This document shows positions 33,006-42,410 of a DNA stretch of 64,000 nucleotides, piece after piece. The translations under genes were made by a program, and so were the position numbers. The stretch is from NCBI RefSeq assembly GCF_022678625.1, contig NZ_JALBYQ010000002.1, forward strand, positions 310,001 to 374,000, in the 5' to 3' direction. This DNA comes from Aliiroseovarius subalbicans (GTDB lineage: Bacteria; Pseudomonadota; Alphaproteobacteria; Rhodobacterales; Rhodobacteraceae). Under the pieces are notes generated by a model, which saw only the letters and a program-made list of their open reading frames with translations, did no database searches and was not told the origin of the DNA. How positions within the stretch are numbered: position 1 is the first letter of the stretch; each line of letters starts with the position of its first letter.

Positions 33006-34529
33006 TCACTGCACCTCCGTCGGCATCTTCAGGGCTTTCTTGGAGCCGCCAAACAGCGACCCTTTCGAAATCCCGGGCGAACAGGCGTTGCCATCGGTGA
33101 AGCCACAGCCGCTGCGCAGCTCATAGGCGTCTTCGACCTGTTCACGGTGCGTGGTCGGGATGACGAAACGATCTTCGTAATCCGCAAGGGCCATGATCTT
33201 GTACATGTCCTCGATCGTGCGACCGTCCAGGCCGACGCGCTCGGCGATACCTTCGTCGATCACGCCTTCCACGGTCTTGGACCGCATATAGGCACGCATC
33301 GCCAGCATCCGTTCCAGCGCCGTGGCCACAGGGGCCTCGTCACCAGCCGTCAGCATGTTGGCCAGATACCGCAGCGGGATGCGCAGGTTCTTCACGTCCG
33401 GCATCGCGCCATCCATGCCGATTGCGCCCGCCTCGGCGGCGTTCTGGATCGGTGACAGCGGCGGGATGTACCACACCATCGGCAGGGTCCGGTATTCGGG
33501 ATGCAGCGGGAAGGCAACCTTCCAGTCCATCGCCATTTTCCAAACCGGGCTTTCTTGTGCCGACTTGATCCAGTCCTCAGGCACACCATCGGCCCGCGCT
33601 GCGGCGATCACCTCGGGATCCTTGGGATCAAGGAACACGTCCAGCTGGGCGTCATAGAGGTCGGTCTTGGCCTCGACATTCGCCGCCTGGTCGATCTTGT
33701 CGGCATCATACAGCATAACGCCCAGATACCGGATCCGACCCACACAGGTTTCTGAACACACCGTCGGGTTGCCGCTTTCGATGCGCGGGTAACACAGGGT
33801 GCATTTCTCGGATTTGCCGCTTTCCCAGTTGTAGTAGACCTTCTTGTAAGGACAGCCCGAGACGCACATCCGCCAGCCGCGACACTTTTCCTGGTCGATC
33901 AGGACAATGCCGTCTTCCTCGCGTTTGTAGATCGCGCCCGAGGGGCAGCTGGCCGCACAGGCCGGGTTCAGGCAGTGCTCACACAGACGGGGGAGATACA
34001 TCATGAAGGTGTTCTCGTATTCCCCATAGATCTCCTTCTGGATGCCCTCGAAGTTGTAGTCCTCGGACCGCTTGGCGAACTCGCCGCCCAGGATCTCTTC
34101 CCAGTTCGGACCCTTCTCGATCTTCTCCATCCGCTCGCCGGTGATCTTGGAACGCGGGCGTGCGGTCGGGAACGCCTTCATCTCAGGCGCCGACTTCAGA
34201 TGGTCATAGTCGAAATCGAACGGCTCATAGTAATCGTCGATTTCAGGCAGATCGCGGTTGGCGAAGATGTTGGACAGGATCCGCCATTTCGCGCCCTGCT
34301 TGGGCTGAAGCTTGCCGGACTTGGTCCGCTCCCATCCGCCGTTCCAACGGTCCTGGTTTTCCCAGTCGGTCGGATAGCCGGTGCCGGGCTTGGTCTCAAC
34401 GTTGTTGAACCAAGCGTATTCGACACCGTCGCGCGACGTCCAGACGTTCTTGCAGGTGACTGAGCAGGTGTGGCACCCGATGCATTTGTCGAGGTTCAGC
34501 ACCATGCCGATTTGCGCACGAACTCTCAT
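33006..34529 (-). CDS. narH: Respiratory nitrate reductase beta subunit NarH
   Basis: NarH is the iron-sulfur electron transfer subunit. The 507-residue protein has the four cysteine groups of the family: CIGCHTCSVTCKNVW near 16-30, CEHCLNPACAASCPSG near 184-199, CRGWRMCVSGCPYKK near 217-231 and CTLCYPRIESGNPTVCSETC near 244-263. In the third group Trp replaces one Cys, which gives the 3Fe-4S cluster typical of NarH. The ATG overlaps the narG stop by four bases. Length and start MRVRAQIGMVLNLDKC match homologues. Confidence 0.97.
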   Translation of the reverse strand: MRVRAQIGMVLNLDKCIGCHTCSVTCKNVWTSRDGVEYAWFNNVETKPGTGYPTDWENQDRWNGGWERTKSGKLQPKQGAKWRILSNIFANRDLPEIDDYYEPFDFDYDHLKSAPEMKAFPTARPRSKITGERMEKIEKGPNWEEILGGEFAKRSEDYNFEGIQKEIYGEYENTFMMYLPRLCEHCLNPACAASCPSGAIYKREEDGIVLIDQEKCRGWRMCVSGCPYKKVYYNWESGKSEKCTLCYPRIESGNPTVCSETCVGRIRYLGVMLYDADKIDQAANVEAKTDLYDAQLDVFLDPKDPEVIAAARADGVPEDWIKSAQESPVWKMAMDWKVAFPLHPEYRTLPMVWYIPPLSPIQNAAEAGAIGMDGAMPDVKNLRIPLRYLANMLTAGDEAPVATALERMLAMRAYMRSKTVEGVIDEGIAERVGLDGRTIEDMYKIMALADYEDRFVIPTTHREQVEDAYELRSGCGFTDGNACSPGISKGSLFGGSKKALKMPTEVQ

Positions 34530-37500
34530 TGTGCGGACTCCTTGTTGTCTGCGGGTTGGTCAAGCCAGTCGACCTTGCGCATCTTCCTGACGACGACGAA
34601 TTCATCCCGGTTCGCACCGACGGTTCCGTAATAGTTGAAACCATAGGATTGCTGGGCATATCCGCCGATCATGTGGGTCGGTTTGAGCGTGGTGCGGGTC
34701 ACCGAGTTGTGGATACCGCCACGATTGCCGGTCTTTTCAGATCCGGGCGTGTTCACGATCTTCTCCTGAGCGTGGTACATGAAGGTTGTTCCGTCCTTCA
34801 TCCGCTGCGACACCACCGCACGGGCCGTCAGCGCCCCGTTGGTGTTGTACAGCTCGACCCAGTCGTTATCCACGATCCCCGCCGTTTTGGCGTCGTTCTC
34901 GGAAATCCAGATCACCGGACCACCCCGGTTGAGCGTCAGCATCAACAGGTTGTCAGAATAGGTCGAGTGGATGCCCCATTTCTGGTGCGGAGTGATGAAA
35001 TTCAGAACCAGCGTGTCTTCCGCATCCTGCACCTCCGGGTTGACCGTCTTAAGGTCGACCGGGGGACGGTAGGACATGAAGCCTTCGCCAAATGCCCGCA
35101 TCCACAGGTGATCCTGATAGAGCTGCTGGCGACCGGTCAGCGTCCGCCACGGGATCAGCTCATGCACGTTGGTGTAACCAGCGTTGTAGCAGACCTCCTC
35201 GCTCTCGATCCCCGACCATGTCGGCGACGAGATGATCTTGCGCGGCTGGGCTGCGATGTCGCGGAAGCGGATCTTTTCGTCTTCCTTCGGCTTGGCCAGG
35301 TGCGTGTGGTCCAGGCCAGTGGCCTCGCTCAGCGCGCTCCAGGCTTTCACGGCCACTTCGCCGTTGGTCTCGGGCGCCAGCATCAATACCACTTCGGCGG
35401 CGTCGATGTCGGTCTCGATCTTGGCGCAGCCCTTGGCCGGGCCATCTTCCCACACACCGTTCAACTCGCGCAGGTGCTGCACTTCGTGCTTGGTCTTCCA
35501 ACCGATACCTTTGCCGCCATTGCCCAGCTTGTCCATCAGCGGTCCAAGCGCCACGAAGCGGTCATAGATCGCGCCGTAGTCCCTTTCGACAGTGATGAAG
35601 TTCGGCGCAGTCTTGCCCGGAATCAGGTCGCATTCGTCCTTCTTCCAGTCCATGACCACGTCCTGGGCCAATTCGCCGGGCGTGTCGTGCAGGATCGGCA
35701 TCGCGACCAGGTCGGTCTCCTCGCCCAGATAACCCGGCACGATTTCCTGAAGCTTCTTGGCGATCGCCTTGAAGATTTCCCAGTCCGACTTCGATTCATA
35801 CGCCGGATCAACAGCCGCCTGCAGCGGGTGGATGAACGGGTGCATGTCCGAGGTGTTCAGGTCATTCTTCTCGTACCAGCTGGCCGTCGGCAACACGATG
35901 TCCGAATAGACAGCGGTGGTCGACATACGGAAGTCGATGGTTACCAGAAGGTCGAGTTTGCCGCGCGGGGCGTCCTCGTGCCATTTGGCTTCCTTCGGCA
36001 ACTGCCGACCTTCTTCGCCCAGGTCCTTGCCCATCACACCGTGATCGGTGCCAAGCAGGTGCTTGAGGAAGTATTCGTGGCCCTTGCCGGACGACCCCAA
36101 CAGGTTCGAGCGCCAGACGAAGAGGTTGCGCGGCCAGTTCTCGGGCGCGTCAGGGTCTTCGCAGGACATCTCAAGCTTGCCGGATTTCAGCTGATCCGCA
36201 ACGTATGCGGCGGCCTCTTTCTTCGAAGCTTTCGCCTTGCGGGCAACTTCCAGAGGATTGGTCTTCAGCTGCGGGGCCGACGGCAACCACCCCATCCGCT
36301 CAGCGCGGATGTTGTAGTCGATCATGTTGATGTCCCAGTCGCCTTCTGGCGCGGTGGGCGACAGGATCTCGTCGGCTTCCAGCGTCTCGTAGCGCCACTG
36401 ATCGGTGTGGGCATACCAAGCCGAAGTGGAGTTCATCTGCCGTGGCGGGCGACCCCAGTCCAGGCCAAAGGCCAGCGGCAACCAGCCGGTCTGCGGACGA
36501 AGCTTTTCCTGGCCCACATAGTGCGCCCAGCCGCCGCCCGATTGGCCGACGCAACCGCACATCACCAGCATGTTGATGACACCCCGGTAGTTCATGTCCA
36601 TGTGATACCAGTGGTTCATCGCCGCACCGATGATGATCATCGACTTGCCGTTGGTCTTCTCGGCGTTCTGCGCGAATTCACGGGCAACATGGGTGATCTT
36701 GTCGGCGGAAACGCCGGTGATCTTCTCGGCCCAGGCCGGGGTGCCCGGCACGTCGTCGCCGTAATCCTTGGCAACCCAGTCGCCGCCCAGACCACGATCA
36801 AGACCGTAGTTGGCGCAGAACAGGTCGAACACGGTGGCCACCTTGACCGGGCCGTCCGCGGTTTCGATCACCTTCACCGGGATGTTGCGCGTCAGCACGT
36901 TGGGGCGTTCGTCCCCTGTGCTGAAGTGCTCGGTCGCGACGCCGCCGAAATACGGGAAATCGACCCCGGCAACTTCGTCGTGATCGCCGTCAAGAACCAG
37001 CGACATGTTCAGCTTGGTTTCAGCCTCGGCGGCTTTCTCCTCAAGGTTCCATTCGCCGTCTTCGCCCCAGCGGTAGCCGATCGAGCCGTTCGGTGCGACC
37101 AGCTCGCCGGACACTTCGTCCAGCGCGACGGTCTTCCATTCCGGGTTGTTTTCTTCGCCCAGCTTGCCGTCCAGATCATCGGCACGCAGGAAGCGGCCCG
37201 GGATCAAACTGCCGCCTTTTTCTTCCAGCTTCACCAGCATCGGGAAGTCGGAGTATTTTCGGGTGTATTCTTCGAAATACTCGGCCTGATGATCCAGGTG
37301 GAATTCGCGCAGGATCACGTGGCCGAAGGCCATCGCAAGTGCAGCGTCGGTACCCTGTTTGGCGTTCAGCCAGACATCGCCGAATTTTGCGGCTTCCGAA
37401 TAGTCGGGGCAGATCACCGCCGACTTGGTGCCTCTGTAACGTGCTTCGGTATAGAAATGCGCGTCAGGCGTCCGCGTTTGCGGCACGTTCGAGCCCCAAA

Positions 37501-38254
37501 GCAGCAGGTAACCCGCGTTGTACCAGTCGGCACTTTCCGGCACGTCGGTCTGTTCGCCCCAAGTCATCGGCGAGGCCGGCGGAAGGTCACAATACCAGTC
37601 ATAGAAGCTCATGCAGACGCCGCCAAGCAGCGACAGATAGCGCGAGCCGGCTGCGTAAGACACCATCGACATCGCCGGGATCGGCGAGAAGCCGAAGACA
37701 CGGTCAGGGCCGTAGGTCTTGGCGGTATAGGCGTTCGCGGCGGCGGTGATTTCGGTGGCCTCGTCCCACGTGGCGCGCACGAAGCCGCCCTTCCCACGGG
37801 TCTCGACATAGGACGCGCGCAGGATCGGATCATCCTGAAGCGCGGTCCAGGCCTCGATCGGGCCCATCGTTTCGCGCATGCGGCGCCAGACGCGCATCAG
37901 CTTGCCGCGCACCAGCGGGTTCTTCACCCGGTTGGCGGAATACAGATACCAGGAGTAGCTTGCGCCACGCGCACAGCCACGCGGTTCGTGGTTGGGCAGA
38001 TCGGGACGCGTGCGCGGATAATCCGTCTGCTGCGTTTCCCAGGTCACGATCCCGGATTTCACATAGATCTTCCACGAGCAGGACCCGGTGCAGTTCACCC
38101 CGTGGGTCGAGCGCACGACTTTGTCGTGACGCCAGCGGTTCCTATAGGTGTCTTCCCAGTCGCGATTTTCGCGCGTGACCTGACCGTGGCCGTTCGAGAA
38201 CTGTTCCAGTTCCTTTGACTGGAGAAAGTTCAGTCTGTCGAGCAGATGGCTCAT
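34526..38254 (-). CDS. narG: Respiratory nitrate reductase alpha subunit NarG
   Basis: NarG is the catalytic subunit that reduces nitrate to nitrite at a molybdenum bis-MGD centre on the cytoplasmic face. The 1242-residue protein has the N-terminal HGVNCTGSCSWKIYV block near 50, whose His and Cys residues bind the FS0 cluster, and the MTWGEQTDVPES region near 220 that provides the molybdenum aspartate area. It lacks a twin-arginine signal, as expected for a cytoplasm-facing Nar. The ATG at 38254 follows GAGGAG eight bases upstream and begins MSHLLDRLNF; an upstream ATG at 38281 lacks such a site. narG lies 69 bases downstream of narK2. Confidence 0.97.
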   Translation of the reverse strand: MSHLLDRLNFLQSKELEQFSNGHGQVTRENRDWEDTYRNRWRHDKVVRSTHGVNCTGSCSWKIYVKSGIVTWETQQTDYPRTRPDLPNHEPRGCARGASYSWYLYSANRVKNPLVRGKLMRVWRRMRETMGPIEAWTALQDDPILRASYVETRGKGGFVRATWDEATEITAAANAYTAKTYGPDRVFGFSPIPAMSMVSYAAGSRYLSLLGGVCMSFYDWYCDLPPASPMTWGEQTDVPESADWYNAGYLLLWGSNVPQTRTPDAHFYTEARYRGTKSAVICPDYSEAAKFGDVWLNAKQGTDAALAMAFGHVILREFHLDHQAEYFEEYTRKYSDFPMLVKLEEKGGSLIPGRFLRADDLDGKLGEENNPEWKTVALDEVSGELVAPNGSIGYRWGEDGEWNLEEKAAEAETKLNMSLVLDGDHDEVAGVDFPYFGGVATEHFSTGDERPNVLTRNIPVKVIETADGPVKVATVFDLFCANYGLDRGLGGDWVAKDYGDDVPGTPAWAEKITGVSADKITHVAREFAQNAEKTNGKSMIIIGAAMNHWYHMDMNYRGVINMLVMCGCVGQSGGGWAHYVGQEKLRPQTGWLPLAFGLDWGRPPRQMNSTSAWYAHTDQWRYETLEADEILSPTAPEGDWDINMIDYNIRAERMGWLPSAPQLKTNPLEVARKAKASKKEAAAYVADQLKSGKLEMSCEDPDAPENWPRNLFVWRSNLLGSSGKGHEYFLKHLLGTDHGVMGKDLGEEGRQLPKEAKWHEDAPRGKLDLLVTIDFRMSTTAVYSDIVLPTASWYEKNDLNTSDMHPFIHPLQAAVDPAYESKSDWEIFKAIAKKLQEIVPGYLGEETDLVAMPILHDTPGELAQDVVMDWKKDECDLIPGKTAPNFITVERDYGAIYDRFVALGPLMDKLGNGGKGIGWKTKHEVQHLRELNGVWEDGPAKGCAKIETDIDAAEVVLMLAPETNGEVAVKAWSALSEATGLDHTHLAKPKEDEKIRFRDIAAQPRKIISSPTWSGIESEEVCYNAGYTNVHELIPWRTLTGRQQLYQDHLWMRAFGEGFMSYRPPVDLKTVNPEVQDAEDTLVLNFITPHQKWGIHSTYSDNLLMLTLNRGGPVIWISENDAKTAGIVDNDWVELYNTNGALTARAVVSQRMKDGTTFMYHAQEKIVNTPGSEKTGNRGGIHNSVTRTTLKPTHMIGGYAQQSYGFNYYGTVGANRDEFVVVRKMRKVDWLDQPADNKESAQ

Positions 38255-38285
38255 CTCGTGGCTCCTCAACGAGGTGTTCATAGGG

Positions 38286-38312
38286 CGCGCGCGCCGTTCA
38301 CCGGCGCGCGCG
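38286..38312 (-). other. Intercistronic hairpin between narK2 and narG
   Basis: CGCGCGCGCCG at 38286-38296 and CGGCGCGCGCG at 38302-38312 form a perfect 11-bp stem with a five-base loop, between the narK2 stop and the narG start. There is no T-run on the transcribed strand, so it probably marks an RNA-processing or stability point that lets narK2 and narGHJI be expressed at different levels. Confidence 0.6.
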
Positions 38313-38323
38313 GAGTGTTTGGA

Positions 38324-39943
38324 TCAGGGGTTCTTCACGTATGCGCCGGGGCGCAGGTAGAACCACCAGTTGATCGCGATGCAGACCGCATAGAAGATCG
38401 CAAAGCCGTAAAGCGCGTATTCCGGATGACCGGCTTTCAGCTGCTCACCGAACACCTTCGGGATGATGAAGGCGCCATAGGCGGCGACGGCGGCCGTCCA
38501 ACCCAGAGCCGGGCCAGCCTGCTCTTTGTTGAACACCATCGCGATGGTGCGGAAGGTCGAGCCGTTGCCGATACCGGTGGCAGCGAACAGGATCAGGAAC
38601 AGGCCCAGGAACGGGTAGAAGTACTGTTCCGGCGTGGCCGAAGCGTATGCCTGCTGGATGAAGTAGGCGACACCCAGGGCCGAGCCGACCATCACGATCG
38701 AGATCCACTGGGTCACACGTGCGCCACCCAACCGGTCAGCCATCATGCCGCCGATCGGACGGATCAGCGCACCGATGAACGGGCCCATCCAGGCGAACAT
38801 TAGGGCCGACGGGCCATTCGGGTTCACCGCGTCGTGCATCATCACACCATCAGCGCCGGCAACGTGCGTGAAGCCGAACACAACCTTGATGGTCAGCGCC
38901 AGAGCGGCCGAGTAGCCGATGAACGAGCCGAAGGTCATGGTGTAGATCACGGTCATCGCCCAGGTGTGCTTGTTGCCAAAGATCTTGTACTGACGGCTCA
39001 GGTTCTGGCCGACGGCACCCGGGATCATCTTCAGACCAAGAACGGTCGCCGCGATGACGATGGGCAGCACGATCCATTTCGAAACACCGAAGCCCGACGT
39101 CGGCAGGCCGCCGTCAACTGTCGGCAGCAGCAGCCACAGGCCGAAGGCCGCGGTGATGAAGCCGATCATCAACATGCCGGTGATCGTGGCAAAGGCGCCA
39201 AGCGGGTTCGGGATGTTGGGCGACACGTGTTCGTCGCGGATGTTGTTCATTCCGAACCAACCGATGACAGCCAGCGGGATGAGGAAAACCAGCCAGATCA
39301 GGCCGGCGTTCTGGATATAGGTCTCGGTCCCGGCCGGGATTTTCCCGATCAGCGTGCCCGAGGTGTTTACCAGCGTGCGGCTTTCGCCCCCGAAGATACC
39401 CATGGTCATGGCCAGCGGGATCAGGATCTGCATGGTGGTCACACCAAAGTTGCCCAGACCAGCGTTCATGCCCAGCGCATAGCCCTGGATCTTCTTCGGA
39501 TAGAAGAAGCTGATGTTGGACATCGAGGAGGAGAAGTTACCGCCACCGATACCCGACAGGAAGGCGAGCAGTTGGAAGTACCACAGCGGGGTGTCGGGGT
39601 CTTGCAGCGCAAGACCGGCACCGATCGCCGGGATCATCAGAAGCGCGGTTGTAAAGACGATAGTATTTCGTCCGCCCGCGATCCGAATGAAGAAAGTCGA
39701 GGGGATACGAAGCGTCGCACCAGTCAGGCCGGCGATTGCGCCTAGCGTGAACAGGTCGGATTTCGCAAATCCGAAGTCCAGGTTCACCATTTGCACGGTG
39801 ATGATGCCCCAATAGAGCCAAACGGCAAAGCCACACAGCAAGCTGGGGATTGATATCCACAGGTTGCGCGTGGCAATCGCCTTGCCGGTCGAGGCCCAGT
39901 AGCCCTCGTCCTCAATGTTCCAGTTTCTTAGGTCTTGTCCCAC
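38324..39943 (-). CDS. narK2: Nitrate/nitrite antiporter, NarK2 type
   Basis: A 539-residue major-facilitator protein with twelve predicted helices. The nitrate signatures are visible: SGIGGGNFSSSMSNISFF near 140-157 and NAGLGNFGVTTMQ near 168-180. The sequence belongs to the type II NarK group, which exchanges nitrate for nitrite in anaerobic respiration. The start is GTG at 39943, preceded by AGGAGGGTG. In Paracoccus a single fused protein carries type I then type II domains; here the two are separate genes in the same order. Confidence 0.88.
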   Translation of the reverse strand: MGQDLRNWNIEDEGYWASTGKAIATRNLWISIPSLLCGFAVWLYWGIITVQMVNLDFGFAKSDLFTLGAIAGLTGATLRIPSTFFIRIAGGRNTIVFTTALLMIPAIGAGLALQDPDTPLWYFQLLAFLSGIGGGNFSSSMSNISFFYPKKIQGYALGMNAGLGNFGVTTMQILIPLAMTMGIFGGESRTLVNTSGTLIGKIPAGTETYIQNAGLIWLVFLIPLAVIGWFGMNNIRDEHVSPNIPNPLGAFATITGMLMIGFITAAFGLWLLLPTVDGGLPTSGFGVSKWIVLPIVIAATVLGLKMIPGAVGQNLSRQYKIFGNKHTWAMTVIYTMTFGSFIGYSAALALTIKVVFGFTHVAGADGVMMHDAVNPNGPSALMFAWMGPFIGALIRPIGGMMADRLGGARVTQWISIVMVGSALGVAYFIQQAYASATPEQYFYPFLGLFLILFAATGIGNGSTFRTIAMVFNKEQAGPALGWTAAVAAYGAFIIPKVFGEQLKAGHPEYALYGFAIFYAVCIAINWWFYLRPGAYVKNP

Positions 39944-39970
39944 GTGTCACCCTCCTAGTGGCGAGGTTGG

Positions 39971-39998
39971 GGCGGGCCTTCAGCGGCCCGCCATTTTT
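39971..39998 (-). other. Intercistronic hairpin between narK1 and narK2
   Basis: GGCGGGCC at 39971-39978 and GGCCCGCC at 39985-39992 pair around TTCAGC in the 57-base gap between the two transporter genes. The T-run ATTTTTG lies on the opposite strand, so on the nar mRNA the stem is preceded by A residues. It may protect or process the transcript. Confidence 0.5.
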
Positions 39999-40000
39999 GT

Positions 40001-41416
40001 TCAGAGTTTCTGGTTGTGCGTTTTGTTGTAGTCGGAGATGATTTCCTGCGACCGCACCAGGGCGGCGTTGGCTTCATCAGCCCGATGCTGCAGCGTGCCC
40101 ATGTGGGCCGCTTCGAACAGCGCCTTCTCTTCCTGTTCCTTCTCGGGCGAGAAGCGGATGAACAGAGCCAGGAAGGCGACACAGGTCACGATCATGCCGA
40201 TGGTCAGGAAAACCTGATCCCAGGGCATTTCACCCTTGAACAGGAAGCCTGCAGCAACCGCACCGGCGTTGCCGCCCGCACCAACCACACCGGCAACTGC
40301 GCCCAACGCCTTCTTGTTGACGAAGGGCACCACCGAGTAGGTCGCGCCTTCGGACATCTGCGTGAACAGCGAGAAGACGATCAGCGTCGGGATCGCAAGG
40401 ATCAGGATCGGCATCTGGCTGAACAGCATCAGCGCCAGGCCTTCGCCCAGAAGCGCGATGAACAGCCAGGTTGTGCGGCCACGCAGGCCCCACAGGGCGG
40501 CGAAGTTATCACCGAAGATGCCGCCCAGGGTCCGGGCAAAGATGTTCATCAGGCCAAACAATGCCGCGATCAGACCTGCGGTCACCAGCGTGATGCCTTC
40601 GAAGTAGTCGAAGAAATACAGCGCCGCGACGTTGTTCACCGTCAGCTCGATCCCGAAGCAGGCACCGTAGATGATGAACATCAGCCAGACGCGATAATCC
40701 TTCATCGCGTTGAAATAGGCGCCGGTGACTTTGTCCTTCTGCGGCAGTTTGTTCTGCGCGCGCAGCTCCTTGTAGTTCCCGTCAGGCGCGTCCTGCGTCA
40801 GGAAGTAATAGGCGATACCGATCAGGAAGGTGACCATGCCCACAACCACCATCGAGGCGCGCCATGCGGCCGCGTCGGTGAAATTGAAGCCGACTACGAA
40901 GCCGGTGAAGATCAGCGGCATCGCCATCTGCGTGACACCGCCACCCAGGTTGCCCCAGCCGGCCGAGGTCGCGTTGGCCGTGCCCACCACGTTCGGCGCG
41001 AACATCACCGAGGTGTGGTATTGCGTGATCACGAACGACGCACCGATCACGCCGATCATCAGGCGGAACAACAGGAAGGTCGTGAAGTCATTCGCAAGGC
41101 CGATCCCGGCCACCGGGATCGACCCGACGATGAGAAGACCGGTGTAAGCGAGCCGCGGCCCGATCCGGTCACACAGCCAGCCGATGAAGAACCGTGCAAA
41201 CACGGTCACGGCCACCGAGGCGATGATGGTCCAACCGACCTGGCTTTTCGTCAGCCCCAGCTCTTCGCGCACAACGATCATCATCGGCGCGATGCCGAAC
41301 CAGGCGAAGAAACAGGCGAAGAAAGCGAACCACGTCATGTGGAAGGTTCGGATCTGAACCATTCTCACGTTGAAAAAGTTGCGCCAAAGGCTTGTTGCCT
41401 TGTTTTCTAGTTCCAT
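40001..41416 (-). CDS. narK1: Nitrate transporter, NarK1 type
   Basis: A 471-residue major-facilitator protein of the type I NarK group, generally nitrate/proton symporters. It starts MELENKATSLWRNFFNVR and has FHMTWFAFFACFFAWFG near 25-41, the conserved helix 1, and SAGWGNLGGGVTQ near 150-162, the nitrate signature. It is the first gene of the nar operon; GGAG lies before the ATG at 41416 and an FNR-type box lies 95 bases further upstream. It precedes narK2 by 57 bases. Confidence 0.9.
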   Translation of the reverse strand: MELENKATSLWRNFFNVRMVQIRTFHMTWFAFFACFFAWFGIAPMMIVVREELGLTKSQVGWTIIASVAVTVFARFFIGWLCDRIGPRLAYTGLLIVGSIPVAGIGLANDFTTFLLFRLMIGVIGASFVITQYHTSVMFAPNVVGTANATSAGWGNLGGGVTQMAMPLIFTGFVVGFNFTDAAAWRASMVVVGMVTFLIGIAYYFLTQDAPDGNYKELRAQNKLPQKDKVTGAYFNAMKDYRVWLMFIIYGACFGIELTVNNVAALYFFDYFEGITLVTAGLIAALFGLMNIFARTLGGIFGDNFAALWGLRGRTTWLFIALLGEGLALMLFSQMPILILAIPTLIVFSLFTQMSEGATYSVVPFVNKKALGAVAGVVGAGGNAGAVAAGFLFKGEMPWDQVFLTIGMIVTCVAFLALFIRFSPEKEQEEKALFEAAHMGTLQHRADEANAALVRSQEIISDYNKTHNQKL

Positions 41417-41510
41417 TTCGCTTTCTCCAAGTGGCGAGCAAGGCAGACCTCAACGCGAGGGCGCGTGCTCGAATTGCTGTCTAAAAGCGGGGGAAAACGG
41501 TGGAACTCGT

Positions 41511-41524
41511 TTGACCTAGATCAA
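41511..41524 (-). promoter_or_regulatory. FNR/Crp-type box of the narK1 operon
   Basis: TTGACCTAGATCAA differs from the FNR consensus TTGAT-N4-ATCAA at one base. With its centre at about 41517.5, a class II arrangement predicts a transcript start near 41475; TTTTAG on the minus strand at 41481-41486 could be the -10 box. It should activate the nar operon under low oxygen or in response to nitrate or NO. Confidence 0.7.
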
Positions 41525-41624
41525 TTTTCGGAAAAACCACGACGAAATAAACGGGCAGGCACAGAATTCAGGTTGCGACACTCTGACACATCAAGCGGGA
41601 CCTTCGCAGCCCTCAACTGAAGCA

Positions 41625-41653
41625 TTGACATTTATCAATCGTGTCTGCTAATT
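41625..41653 (+). promoter_or_regulatory. FNR-type box overlapping the regulator promoter
   Basis: TTGACATTTATCAA at 41625-41638 is a one-mismatch FNR-type box. Its left half is also a perfect TTGACA -35 box, with CTAATT at 41648-41653 as the -10 box 17 bases later. Binding here would overlap RNA polymerase and probably represses the regulator gene. The GTG at 41641 would lie inside this promoter, which argues for a later start. Confidence 0.55.
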
Positions 41654-41685
41654 CCATCAATCACCTTAAACGCTCGATTGTCGCT

Positions 41686-42384
41686 ATGCTCGAATCTCAC
41701 TACTCAGATATCCGCTCGCTAGAGGTCTTCGCCGCCATGGACGACGATCAATTCGAAGCGTTGATGCGCGGATCCTACGTGCAGAATTTCCCGCCGCAGA
41801 TCGAGCTGATCAGCGAGGGCGAGCCCAGCGATTTCCTGCATATCGTGCTGTCCGGGTCGGTCGATCTGTTTTCAAGCTGGAATGGGCGTGAAACCAGCAT
41901 GGCGACGATCCACCCGATTTCAACCTTCATTCTGGCCGCAACGATCAAGGACGCGCCCTATCTCATGTCCGCCCGCACGCTTGAGAAAAGCAGGGTCGTT
42001 CTGATCCCGAGCCAGGACGTGCGGGCCATCTTTATGCGAGACGCCGAATTCGCGCGCGCCATCGTCGGGGAGTTGGCGCAATGCTATCGCACTGCGATCA
42101 AATCGACGAAGGACCTGAGGCTGCGCACTTCGCTTGAGCGGTTGGCGAATTACATTCTGCGCCAACAAAAGCGCGCGGGGGGCAGTGCGAAAATCGAACT
42201 GCTGACTGAGAAACGCCGCCTTGCGTCCTATCTCGGGATGACCCCGGAAAACCTTAGCCGCGCCTTCAAGGGGCTGGTGCCTTACGGCGTCACCGTGAAC
42301 GGTAACCGGATTCACATCACCGACCAGGAAGACCTTGAGCGTTTTGCCAAACCCAGCCCACTGATCGACGATTACCGGACCTGA
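41686..42384 (+). CDS. narR: Crp/Fnr family regulator lacking the iron-sulfur cysteines (NarR-like)
   Basis: A 232-residue regulator when started at ATG 41686. It has an N-terminal cyclic-nucleotide-binding fold (LRSLEVFAAMDDDQF from about residue 10, SEGEPSDFLHIVLSGSVDLF near 48-67) and a C-terminal helix-turn-helix (RLASYLGMTPENLSRAFKGL). FNR has four cysteines for a 4Fe-4S cluster; only one Cys (LAQCYRT) is seen here, so it is not an oxygen sensor of that kind. A cysteine-free NarR activates the nar operon in Paracoccus, and the divergent position fits. Dnr or NnrR types remain possible. A frame from GTG 41641 is less likely because it overlaps the promoter. Confidence 0.72.
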   Translation: MLESHYSDIRSLEVFAAMDDDQFEALMRGSYVQNFPPQIELISEGEPSDFLHIVLSGSVDLFSSWNGRETSMATIHPISTFILAATIKDAPYLMSARTLEKSRVVLIPSQDVRAIFMRDAEFARAIVGELAQCYRTAIKSTKDLRLRTSLERLANYILRQQKRAGGSAKIELLTEKRRLASYLGMTPENLSRAFKGLVPYGVTVNGNRIHITDQEDLERFAKPSPLIDDYRT

Positions 42385-42410
42385 TCACCTGACGCGTCAA
42401 CCGGTCAGGT

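Noticed and set aside
34529-38218. A 1229-codon open frame antisense to narG
   Set aside because: Shadow of a strongly conserved catalytic subunit; the composition is abnormal and no ribosome site or domain is seen.
41641-41685. GTG start of the Crp/Fnr regulator
   Set aside because: The codon lies between the -35 and -10 boxes of the promoter and has no ribosome site.
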